DNA from: [Clostridium] asparagiforme DSM 15981
GTDB lineage: Bacteria > Bacillota > Clostridia > Lachnospirales > Lachnospiraceae
Assembly: GCA_025149125.1 (NCBI GenBank)
Contig: CP102272.1
Span: forward strand, 1,860,001-1,924,000
DNA: 64,000 nucleotides
Direction of reading: 5' to 3'
Below, in pieces: positions 52,315-59,828 of this stretch. The translations under genes were made by a program, and so were the position numbers. Each line of letters starts with the position of its first letter. The stretch's first letter is position 1. The notes under the pieces were generated by a model, which was not told the DNA's origin, did no database searches, and saw only the letters and a program-made list of their open reading frames with translations.

Positions 52315-53163
52315 ATGGGACTGACATTCGGAACAGATTTGAGCGGCAAGGTGGCCGTGGTCACGGGAGCGGGCGGCGTGCTCTGCGGAATGTTTGCGCG
52401 CACGCTTTCCGAAGCCGGGGCCGCGGTGGCATTGTTGGACATCAATGAGGAGGCCGCGGCAAAGGCTGCGGATGAGATCACCCGTCTGGGCGGCAGGGCG
52501 GTTGCTTACCGGGCGGATGTGATGGACAAGGAGGAACTGGAGAGCGTCCACGCCAGGGTGCTGGCCCAGTTAGGACCCTGCGACATCCTGGTCAACGGGG
52601 CGGGCGGCAATCAGGCCTGCGCCAACACAGCCAAGGACTATTTTGAGATGGGAGACATCGAGGCGGATGTGGTGACCTTTTTCGATTTGAAATGCGAGGG
52701 GATCGAGCGGGTGTTGAATTTGAATTTCATGGGCCCCCTTCTCACAAGCCAGGTATTTGCCAAGGACATGGTGGGCCGGGAGGGCTGCAATATACTGAAC
52801 ATATCCTCAGCCAGCGCCCGGACCGGTCTGACGCGGATTCCGATCTACAGCGGCGCGGAGGCGGCCCTGAGTAATTTCACCCAGTGGCTGTCCGTTCATT
52901 TTGCAAAGGCGGGAATCCGGGTAAACGCCATTGCGCCGGGTTTCTTTGTAACCAAGCAGAACGAGCGCCTGCTCTACGACGAGGACGGCGCTCCCACGGA
53001 GCGCACCGCCAAAGTCCTGGCAGCCACGCCCATGGAGCGGTTCGGGAGGCCCGAAGAACTCAACGGCGCGCTGCTGTTTCTTCTGAACAACGAGGCGGCA
53101 GGCTTTATCACCGGGGTCGTGCTGCCGGTGGACGGCGGATTTTCCGCGTATTCAGGAGTGTAG
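52315..53163 (+). CDS. SDR-family mannonate/fructuronate oxidoreductase-like protein with altered active site
   Basis: 282 residues. Rossmann motif VVTGAGGVLCGMFARTL, NGAGG (NNAG position), Ser in NISSASAR. The catalytic YxxxK reads YSGAE: the Lys codon position is GAG, one base from AAG, so the proton-relay Lys is replaced by Glu. Long SDRs of this kind after uxuA in clostridia act as D-mannonate oxidoreductases (fructuronate to mannonate). Either the enzyme is impaired, or the base is an assembly error or the site has diverged. Otherwise full length, ending VDGGFSAYSG. Confidence 0.88.
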   Translation: MGLTFGTDLSGKVAVVTGAGGVLCGMFARTLSEAGAAVALLDINEEAAAKAADEITRLGGRAVAYRADVMDKEELESVHARVLAQLGPCDILVNGAGGNQACANTAKDYFEMGDIEADVVTFFDLKCEGIERVLNLNFMGPLLTSQVFAKDMVGREGCNILNISSASARTGLTRIPIYSGAEAALSNFTQWLSVHFAKAGIRVNAIAPGFFVTKQNERLLYDEDGAPTERTAKVLAATPMERFGRPEELNGALLFLLNNEAAGFITGVVLPVDGGFSAYSGV

Positions 53164-53170
53164 CGTAAAA

Positions 53171-53223
53171 AGGGGACCGCCCACCGGGATCGTTCCGGCA
53201 GGGCAGGTCCCCTATCCGTTTTT
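53171..53223 (+). terminator. Intrinsic terminator after the SDR gene
   Basis: AGGGGACC pairs with GGTCCCCT, with an inner GCCC/GGGC stem, followed by ATCCG and five T residues; the A-run on the other side could serve tatD. Confidence 0.8.
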
Positions 53224-53235
53224 CATCAGGCGAAT

Positions 53236-54027
53236 CTACAGTCCAAAGAACGCTCTTGTATTTTTCAGCGTCCTTCTTCTGACCTCCTCCGGTTCCACGC
53301 CCTTAAGCTTTGCAATCTGATCCACCACATACCGGATATTGGAAGGAACGTTCCTGCGAGAAAGGCCTTTGACGTTCAGAGGAGTCAGATAGGGGGCGTC
53401 GGTCTCGATCATCAGGCGCTCCAGCGGTATCATCTTTAACGCCTCCACCACATCCCGGTTCCGCCGGTGATCGCAGACCCAGCCGGTAATCCCGATCATA
53501 CAGCCCAGCTGCAAATACCGGTAAGCCGTCTCCTTCGTGCCGGTAAAACAGTGAACCACACTGCGGCCGCAGAGACTCCGGTGAGCCTTCATCAGCTTTT
53601 CAAAATCCCCCTCAGCCGAGCGCTCATGAAGAAACAGCGGCAGCCCGTGCTCCTCCGCCAGGTCCAGAATATCCGAAAAACAGTGCATTTGATTTTCCCG
53701 GGTAGAAAACATCCGGTCATAATCCAGCCCGGCCTCCCCCAGGGCTACGGCACGCGCGCCCTTGCCGGCGATCAGGCGGTTCAGCTCCTCACGTCTTTCC
53801 AGGTTCCAGCTGTCCGCGTTATGCGGGTGCATTCCGCAGGTATACCATAGATGTTCCCGGCCGCTGCGAGCCACATAATCCGCCGCCGCCCGGTTGCTGG
53901 ATGGGTCGGTGCCCGTGATGATCAGGCCGACGCCGTCAGCCAGGGACTGCTCCACCACCTGGTCCCGGTCGTTCTTAAACTGCTTTCCCATGAGGTTGCA
54001 GCCGATGTCAATATAGTTTAATTCCAT
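53236..54027 (-). CDS. tatD: TatD-family metal-dependent hydrolase
   Basis: 263 residues from ATG 54027 (start MELNYIDIGCNLMG). TatD motifs: IITGTDPSSN, CGMHPHNAD, ALGEAGLDYDRM, LFLHERSAEGDFEKLM, VVHCFTGTKETA, MIETDAPYLTP, RRNVPSNIRYV. TatD enzymes are Mg-dependent 3'-5' exonucleases acting on damaged DNA and RNA. The first metal HxH of the barrel (DTHxH) is replaced by DIGCN, a change also seen in the TatD sub-branch proper. Confidence 0.92.
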   Translation of the reverse strand: MELNYIDIGCNLMGKQFKNDRDQVVEQSLADGVGLIITGTDPSSNRAAADYVARSGREHLWYTCGMHPHNADSWNLERREELNRLIAGKGARAVALGEAGLDYDRMFSTRENQMHCFSDILDLAEEHGLPLFLHERSAEGDFEKLMKAHRSLCGRSVVHCFTGTKETAYRYLQLGCMIGITGWVCDHRRNRDVVEALKMIPLERLMIETDAPYLTPLNVKGLSRRNVPSNIRYVVDQIAKLKGVEPEEVRRRTLKNTRAFFGL

Positions 54028-54263
54028 TTCGTGAAATCCCCCAATTCTTTCAATGTATCTGTATGTTTCAGTTTTTTCGCTGGGCACAGCGGGCTTTTTG
54101 TGATATATATAATATACCAATCAAGTGTAAATTTCAATCGGTGACTGCGGACTGCTTCATTGCAAATTTCTAATTCTGTGGTATAATCCAAACTAGAGAA
54201 TAACCGATCTATGCACTGATACTGAAAGACGTGTGCATTTTATAAAATCAGGAGGTGAGCGGA

Positions 54264-54524
54264 ATGTTAGACGAAAAAGATTTACTGGCAATCGCAAATT
54301 TGATTGACTCAAGAGCAAAAAAAACAGAAACATTGCTATTGGATGAAATCGCTCGGACTCAGAACCATCTGGAAAAGAAAGTGGAATTGGTACAGAAAAA
54401 TATCAACGAGCTTAACCAGTATCACAGGATCAGTAAATTAGAAAATGAAAATACCACATTATTGCTCCAGATGATTCAAGATTTGAAAAAGGAAGTAGAC
54501 GAGCTGAAGAAGAAAATTGCATAA
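54264..54524 (+). CDS. Small coiled-coil protein
   Basis: 86 residues from ATG 54264 (AGGAGGTG upstream). Starts MLDEKDLLAIANLIDSR and continues as one long predicted helix with heptads (KKVELVQKNINELNQY, LLLQMIQDLKKEVDELKKK). Base composition is more A-rich than neighbouring genes. Short proteins of this type, with the MLDEKDLxAIA start, recur in Lachnospiraceae; function unknown. Confidence 0.75.
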   Translation: MLDEKDLLAIANLIDSRAKKTETLLLDEIARTQNHLEKKVELVQKNINELNQYHRISKLENENTTLLLQMIQDLKKEVDELKKKIA

Positions 54525-54622
54525 TACGTCAGAATGAAAGTTCCATCATTAAAATCTGCTCCAATCAGGCATATCCCATTGGTAAGCCTCTTTTCCCTTA
54601 GTCCGCGGCGACACCGTAGCGG

Positions 54623-54703
54623 GTGAGAGGCAGGGGAACAGGGGTCTTAGACGCTCCCACTGCGGAATCCCGGAACCTCAGCCCCTGTTCCCCTGCCTCT
54701 CAC
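54623..54703. repeat. Perfect 22-bp inverted repeat between convergent genes
   Basis: Arms at 54623-54644 and 54682-54703 (GTGAGAGGCAGGGG... against ...CCCCTGCCTCTCAC), separated by 37 bases. No T-run. It may terminate by structure alone or be a recombination scar. Confidence 0.7.
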
Positions 54704-54715
54704 GAACGGCTGCAT

Positions 54716-55939
54716 CTAGCTCTCCCGCCACAAAAACTCCGGCAGCCCATCCTTCATTTTCCTCACCGGCTCCCCCTGGATCAGCGGCAAAGCATACTGA
54801 AGGAATTCATCCCCCACATCGCATCCCCCGCCCGTAATCCACTCCAGCGGAAACCTCTTCTCCCGGTTGCAAATCAGGGAAACATCCTTCAGCCCACAGC
54901 TCAGGTCATACGCTTCCTCATTTCCACGCTCAAAACTCACCATCTTCCCCGTGGCGCCCTCAAGAGCCGCTCTTACCCCAAAGCGACCTGCCGTAGCCGC
55001 TTCCTCCACGTCCGTCAAAGAAGACAACATGGCGCTGCACCTCTGGTTCACGTTCAGCTCAATGGAGCGCACCTTCACTCCAAACCGATCTCTTACAAAA
55101 TTTTCCAGGATTTTTCCGCATCCCGTCAGCATTTTATGCCCAAAGGTGTCCAGCCGGGCCTCGTCCGAATACTCACAGATAAACTTCCCCCGCTCGTCCT
55201 TCAGCCCCTCGGACACGCAGATCACCACGCTGTTTTTCTTCCCCAGTGCCCGTTCCACATCCATTGCGAAGCGTTCCATGTCAAAGTCACCCTCCGGCAG
55301 ATAAATCAGCAGCGGATTGTCCCCTTCCGCCCTGCGCGCCAGGGCCGCCGCCGCGGTCACCCATCCCGCGTGCCGCCCCATAAGCTCTACAATGGTGACG
55401 GACTTCTGCTGATACACCGACGCGTCCAGCACGATCTCACGCACCGTGGTGGCCACGTACTTGGCGGCGCTGCCGTAACCCGGCGTGTGGTCCGTTTCCA
55501 TCAGGTCGTTGTCAATGGTCTTGGGAATTCCGATCATCGGGATCTCAATGCATTTTGACGCCGCATAGCGGGACAGCTTGTCCACCGTGTCCATGGAATC
55601 ATTTCCACCGATGTAAAAACAGGCGCCGATGTTCATGCGGTGGAATTTCTCAAACAGCAGCGGATAAACCGGGGCGTTCAAATCTTCCGGCAGCTTGTAG
55701 CGGCAGGAGCCCAGATAGGCCGCGGGCGTGAGCTTAAGCAGTTCCATCTGTTCCCGGGAAAGACCGTGGGACAAATCCTCCACGCGGCCGGAGAGGAATC
55801 CCTCGATCCCGTTGACCATTCCGTATACGTGATCGATCTCATCGGGATGGGCCATTCCCTCCCGGATCACGCCGTAAAGGCTCGCGTTGATGACAGCGGT
55901 GGGGCCGCCGGACTGGCCGACAAGTATATGCTTTTTCAT
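54716..55939 (-). CDS. 6-phosphofructokinase, pyrophosphate-dependent type
   Basis: 407 residues. PFK fold with VGQSGGPTAVINASLYG, the phosphate-donor loop GGNDSMDT (Asp where ATP-PFKs have Gly) and PKTIDNDL (Lys where ATP-PFKs have Gly), the two changes that mark PPi use; then ELMGRHAGW and GQ/LNVNQRCS region. It phosphorylates fructose-6-phosphate, reversibly if PPi-linked. Donor use is inferred from these residues. Single gene. Confidence 0.92.
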   Translation of the reverse strand: MKKHILVGQSGGPTAVINASLYGVIREGMAHPDEIDHVYGMVNGIEGFLSGRVEDLSHGLSREQMELLKLTPAAYLGSCRYKLPEDLNAPVYPLLFEKFHRMNIGACFYIGGNDSMDTVDKLSRYAASKCIEIPMIGIPKTIDNDLMETDHTPGYGSAAKYVATTVREIVLDASVYQQKSVTIVELMGRHAGWVTAAAALARRAEGDNPLLIYLPEGDFDMERFAMDVERALGKKNSVVICVSEGLKDERGKFICEYSDEARLDTFGHKMLTGCGKILENFVRDRFGVKVRSIELNVNQRCSAMLSSLTDVEEAATAGRFGVRAALEGATGKMVSFERGNEEAYDLSCGLKDVSLICNREKRFPLEWITGGGCDVGDEFLQYALPLIQGEPVRKMKDGLPEFLWRES

Positions 55940-56088
55940 AGATGCATTTCTCCTTTGAAGTGGTATGAAACGAAGCGGTGTATAAATACCTTACAAACAC
56001 GCTTTAGTATATAATAAATCACAGCTGTTTGCAACTGGACTCCGTAAATGTGCATATAAAATTACACTTTTTTTGTAGAGTTTGCCGA

Positions 56089-56164
56089 TTGCAAAAAGGA
56101 AAGGGTCGTGCTAATCTGTATACAGATTTAAAATTTGTATACAAGTAAAGAAGTTTGGATACAA
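56089..56164 (+). promoter_or_regulatory. kduI promoter overlapped by three GntR-type operators
   Basis: TTGCAA (56089-56094), 17 bases, TAATCT (56112-56117). The palindrome AATCTGTATACAGATT (56113-56128) covers the -10 box; TTGTATACAA (56135-56144) and TTGGATACAA (56155-56164) follow with centres 19-20 bases apart. This matches FCD-GntR operators, and such a regulator is encoded at 58038. Confidence 0.82.
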
Positions 56165-56208
56165 ACTCAATATTCCCAATTTACATATAATAAGGAGGAT
56201 ACAAACAT

Positions 56209-57051
56209 ATGGATATTCGCTATTCCGCAAATCAGAGAGACGTCAAGCGCTACACCACCGAGGAGCTGCGCGACGAGTTTTTGATCCAGAACCTGTACGT
56301 TGCCAACGAGGTTGTAGCGGTGTACTCCCACGTGGACCGCATGGTGACTCTGGGCTGCATGCCCACCACCGAGGAGGTCTCCATCGACAAGGGGATCGAC
56401 TGCTGGAAGAACTTCGGCACCCACTATTTCCTGGAGCGCCGCGAGATCGGCATTTTCAACATCGGCGGAGCCGGCACTGTGACAGCCGACGGCGTTTCCT
56501 ATAAAATGGGCTACAAGGACTGCCTGTACATCACCAAGGGCACCAAGGAAGTGAAGTTCGCCAGCGACGACGCCGGGAAGCCGGCCAAGTTCTACATGGT
56601 CAGCGCTCCGGCCCATACCTCCTACACCACCACCTTCATCCCCATCGAGAAGGCCGCCAAGAGACCTCTGGGTGCCATGGAGACTTCCAACAAACGCGTG
56701 ATCAACCAGTTCATCCACCCGGACGTGTTAAAGACCTGCCAGCTGTCCATGGGTATGACCGTGCTGGAGCCCGGCAGCGTGTGGAACACCATGCCGGCCC
56801 ACACCCACGAGCGCCGCATGGAGGTGTACATGTACTTTGAGATTCCGGAGGACAACGTGGTGTTCCACATGATGGGAGAGCCCACCGAGACCCGCCACAT
56901 CATCATGAAGAACGAGGAGGCCGTGATCAGCCCCTCCTGGAGTATCCACAGCGGAGCCGGAACCAGCAACTACACCTTCATCTGGGCCATGGGCGGCGAG
57001 AACATGGAGTTCGACGACATGGACACCATGAAACCCGTGGAGATGAAATAA
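56209..57051 (+). CDS. kduI: 5-dehydro-4-deoxy-D-glucuronate isomerase
   Basis: 280 residues, ATG behind AAGGAGG. Cupin enzyme; characteristic stretches YSANQRDVKRYTTEELR at the start, FFLERREIG-type region and MPAHTHERRMEVYMYFEIPE with the Zn ligands, ending GGENMEFDDMDTM. It converts the unsaturated uronate breakdown product to 2,5-diketo-3-deoxygluconate. First gene of the kduID-gntR cluster, under the operators at 56113-56164. Confidence 0.97.
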   Translation: MDIRYSANQRDVKRYTTEELRDEFLIQNLYVANEVVAVYSHVDRMVTLGCMPTTEEVSIDKGIDCWKNFGTHYFLERREIGIFNIGGAGTVTADGVSYKMGYKDCLYITKGTKEVKFASDDAGKPAKFYMVSAPAHTSYTTTFIPIEKAAKRPLGAMETSNKRVINQFIHPDVLKTCQLSMGMTVLEPGSVWNTMPAHTHERRMEVYMYFEIPEDNVVFHMMGEPTETRHIIMKNEEAVISPSWSIHSGAGTSNYTFIWAMGGENMEFDDMDTMKPVEMK

Positions 57052-57105
57052 TCCCAGACACACATTGTTCCTTAACAATACAATCAATACACGGAGGGTA
57101 AAAAA

Positions 57106-57912
57106 ATGGCAAACTATTTAGACAATTTTTCCTTACAGGGTAAAGTAGCGCTGATCACCGGCGCATCCTACGGCATCGGATTCGCCATCGCCAAGGCCAT
57201 GGCAGGAGCCGGAGCGACCATCGTTTTCAATGACATCAAGCAGGAGCTGGTGGATAAGGGCCTGGCCGCATACAAGGAGGAGGGCATTGAAGCCCACGGC
57301 TATGTGTGCGACGTCACCGACGAGAACGCGGTGAACGAGCTGGTGGCCAAAATCGAGCAGGAAGTCGGCGTGGTGGACATCCTGGTGAACAACGCGGGCA
57401 TTATCAAGCGCATCCCCATGACCGAGATGAGCGCCGCCGAGTTCCGTCAGGTGATTGACGTTGACTTAAACGCTCCTTTCATCGTTTCCAAGGCCGTGAT
57501 CCCCAGCATGATCAAGAAGGGCCACGGAAAGATCATTAACATCTGCTCTATGATGAGCGAGCTTGGCCGCGAGACCGTATCCGCTTACGCTGCCGCAAAG
57601 GGCGGACTGAAGATGCTGACCAAGAACATCGCCTCCGAGTACGGCGAGTACAACATCCAGTGCAACGGCATTGGGCCCGGCTATATCGCCACCCCCCAGA
57701 CCGCTCCGCTGCGCGAGACACAGCCCGACGGCTCCAGACATCCCTTCGATCAGTTCATCGTTTCCAAGACTCCGGCCGGACGCTGGGGTGAGGCGGACGA
57801 TCTGGGCGGACCGGCCGTATTCCTGGCTTCCGACGCTTCCAACTTTGTGAACGGCCTGGTGCTGTATGTGGATGGCGGAATCCTGGCCTACATCGGAAAA
57901 CAGCCGAAATAA
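57106..57912 (+). CDS. kduD: SDR dehydrogenase, KduD / gluconate 5-dehydrogenase type
   Basis: 268 residues, behind GGAGG, 54 bases after kduI. LITGASYGIGFAIAKAMAGAG, NNAGI, Ser in NICSMMSE, and an intact YAAAK active site; C-terminus VLYVDGGILAYIG. Next to kduI it should reduce 2,5-diketo-3-deoxygluconate to 2-keto-3-deoxygluconate, joining the UxuA product. Sequence alone also allows gluconate 5-dehydrogenase. Confidence 0.9.
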   Translation: MANYLDNFSLQGKVALITGASYGIGFAIAKAMAGAGATIVFNDIKQELVDKGLAAYKEEGIEAHGYVCDVTDENAVNELVAKIEQEVGVVDILVNNAGIIKRIPMTEMSAAEFRQVIDVDLNAPFIVSKAVIPSMIKKGHGKIINICSMMSELGRETVSAYAAAKGGLKMLTKNIASEYGEYNIQCNGIGPGYIATPQTAPLRETQPDGSRHPFDQFIVSKTPAGRWGEADDLGGPAVFLASDASNFVNGLVLYVDGGILAYIGKQPK

Positions 57913-58037
57913 CAGCGGAATTGATCGGTATTCACACGGTCCGGCGGCAGGCTTGCTTCCGGGCCGTTTACCGTACAACGGGCAATGCCCCTACGGAGCG
58001 GCCGGGGAACGATTGTCCATGGGAAAGGCGGGGTTAA

Positions 58038-58745
58038 ATGGAGGAGAAGAATTACAAAAGCCGGGGTGAGATGGTGGGCGAGACGCTGAAACAGGAGATT
58101 CTGGATCTGCGCCTGAAACCCGGTCAGATGATCAGCGAGAACGACGTCTGCGACCGCTTCGGCGTGTCCAGGACGCCGGTGCGGGAGGCCCTGCGCCTTC
58201 TCCAGGAACAGGGCTTTGTGGAGACTGTTCCCTACCGGGGAACCTACGTGACGCTGTTGAGTCTGGACAACATCAAGCAGATGATCTACATGCGCGTGGC
58301 CGTGGAGACCATGGTGCTGCGGGATTTTATCGCGGTGCAGTCCCCCATGGTGATGGAGGATATCCGCCATCAGATCGCCAAACAGCAGGCGCTGATCCAG
58401 GAGAAGGACTTCGAGCCGGAACAGTTTTACCGCATGGACGCCAGGATGCACTCCATCTGGTTTACCGCGGTGCGCCGCCAGAAGCTCTGGGAAATGCTTC
58501 AGGCCCAGCAGCTCCACTACACACGCTTCCGCATGCTGGATTTCATCACGGAGACGGATTTCACCCGCATCATCGGGGAGCATAAGGAACTGTTCGGCCT
58601 CATCGAGGCACGGGACGAACGCGGGGTGGAGGCGTCCCTAAAAGAGCACCTGTACTACAGCATGAAGCGCATGCGAAAATCCATTGAAGTAGATTATAAG
58701 GACTATTTTGAAGAAGAACCGGAAGAAGGGCGTTTTGTAATATAA
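58038..58745 (+). CDS. GntR-family (FCD) regulator of the kdu genes
   Basis: 235 residues. N-terminal wHTH (LRLKPGQMISENDVCDRFGVSRTPVREALRLLQEQGFVETVPYRGTYV has the GntR pattern; key residues SRTPVREAL) and a C-terminal helical FCD domain with metal-site residues (RMDARMHSIW, EHKELFGLIEARD). It lies 125 bases after kduD on the same strand and probably represses the operon through the TGTATACA palindromes upstream of kduI. Inducer likely a keto-deoxyuronate. Confidence 0.92.
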   Translation: MEEKNYKSRGEMVGETLKQEILDLRLKPGQMISENDVCDRFGVSRTPVREALRLLQEQGFVETVPYRGTYVTLLSLDNIKQMIYMRVAVETMVLRDFIAVQSPMVMEDIRHQIAKQQALIQEKDFEPEQFYRMDARMHSIWFTAVRRQKLWEMLQAQQLHYTRFRMLDFITETDFTRIIGEHKELFGLIEARDERGVEASLKEHLYYSMKRMRKSIEVDYKDYFEEEPEEGRFVI

Positions 58746-58765
58746 ACGCCAAAGATCGTAAAACG

Positions 58766-58808
58766 GCAGGAGAACAGCCGGCGTATGGCCGATGTTTTCC
58801 TGCTTTTT
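58766..58808 (+). terminator. Intrinsic terminator after the GntR gene
   Basis: GCAGGAGAACA pairs with TGTTTTCCTGC, then five T residues. Confidence 0.9.
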
Positions 58809-58969
58809 GATTGCCGGAAGGCTTGGGAGAGTGCAAATTTATACAGGTAGGGGAGTATTCATAATTACGAAGATATTCAAGCCCTAAAATATAAATTATG
58901 CTTAGTCTATCAAATATTTACAAATCTTATGGCATTTTTGGAAACCATATGTGCACGGAGAGAAGGAAA

Positions 58970-59188
58970 ATGATAGACTATACGCCATTTTGGGAAACTT
59001 TAAAGCAGTCGAAGGAGAATTGGTATACGCTCACGAAGAAACATCATGTTTCAGACAGCACCCTTCACCGGTTGAAGCATAACCAGGACATCTCCATGAA
59101 AACAGTCAATGATCTCTGCCGGATTTTGGACTGCGAAATAGACGGCATTGCAAGGTACGTGCCTTCGGACAAGGACCAGGCTCTGTAG
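58970..59188 (+). CDS. Small XRE-type helix-turn-helix protein
   Basis: 72 residues from ATG 58970 (GAAGGAAA upstream). Essentially one Cro/CI HTH domain: FWETLKQSKENWYTLTKKHHVSDSTLHRLKHNQDIS, then MKTVNDLCRILDCEIDGIARYV. Such YozG-like proteins bind DNA or act as antitoxin-like regulators; no toxin gene is adjacent. Confidence 0.87.
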   Translation: MIDYTPFWETLKQSKENWYTLTKKHHVSDSTLHRLKHNQDISMKTVNDLCRILDCEIDGIARYVPSDKDQAL

Positions 59189-59266
59189 GGAAATCTTCCG
59201 CGCCTCTGCAATTCTGTTCGAAAACGCTTCAGAGCAATGGGACGCTGAGGCTTATTCGTGTTATGC

Positions 59267-59345
59267 AAAAGCAGGGCAATGCACGCCATTGTGCAAAGCC
59301 CTGCCAAAAAGGGGAGGATAAGTAAAAACTTTCTTTTGTATAATG
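59267..59345 (-). ncRNA. Candidate small RNA A with anti-Shine-Dalgarno C-rich motif
   Basis: Read on the minus strand: promoter-like TGTATA (59376-59371), 17 bases, GATACT (59353-59348); then AAAGAAAG, then ACTTATCCTCCCCTTTTTGG, then a near-perfect hairpin GCAGGGC TT TGCAC AATGGC GTGCA TT GCCCTGC and TTTT. The same plan recurs at 62268-62352. UCCUCCCC is complementary to ribosome-binding sites, as in Gram-positive regulatory sRNAs. The surrounding 59189-59436 region holds no gene. Confidence 0.55.
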
Positions 59346-59436
59346 GAAGTATCTCCCGGATTCCGGCGTTTATACAGGACCGTTGACATTATTTTAGAAA
59401 TGTGATCGGACGGCGGACCACTTTTTCAGGATAGCC

Positions 59437-59465
59437 TTGAATCTGCGGAATAAAAAGGGTATAGT
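59437..59465 (+). promoter_or_regulatory. Promoter of the glutaredoxin-like gene
   Basis: TTGAAT (59437-59442), 17-bp spacer, TATAGT (59460-59465). Confidence 0.6.
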
Positions 59466-59501
59466 TTGAAGTATCAAACAGTAAGACGAGGAGGAATGAC
59501 A

Positions 59502-59747
59502 ATGAAATTTTACGGTTCCCATCTCTGCCCCGACTGCGAGGCGGCGCAGGAGGTTCTCGACCGGGAGAAGATCCCCTACGAGTACGTGGACATCACCGGT
59601 TCCATGGCCAATCTAAAGGAATTTTTAAAGCTGCGGGACCGCCTGCCCCTGTATCAGGACGCGCGGGTGGAAGGTTTCGTGGGAATTCCCAGCTTTGTTA
59701 AGGACGACGGGACCATCACCCGGGACGTGGAGGAGGCGATGGGCTGA
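59502..59747 (+). CDS. Glutaredoxin-like protein
   Basis: 81 residues from ATG 59502, eight bases after GAGGAGG. Thioredoxin fold with active site CPDC in MKFYGSHLCPDCEAAQEVL, the cis-Pro in VGIPSFVKDDG. Reduces disulfides or mixed glutathione-like thiols; partner unknown. Single gene. Confidence 0.9.
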   Translation: MKFYGSHLCPDCEAAQEVLDREKIPYEYVDITGSMANLKEFLKLRDRLPLYQDARVEGFVGIPSFVKDDGTITRDVEEAMG

Positions 59748-59828
59748 CGGACAGCCCCGGGACTTATCCCATTTTCTGATTTCCGGCATACGATAGTTTA
59801 GGAAGAAAATGCTTGGGAAGGTGGGAAA

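Noticed and set aside
53236-54027. tatD and the phosphofructokinase gene as parts of the uronate operon.
   Set aside because: Both are on the minus strand, with terminators or inverted repeats separating them from the uxu and kdu genes.
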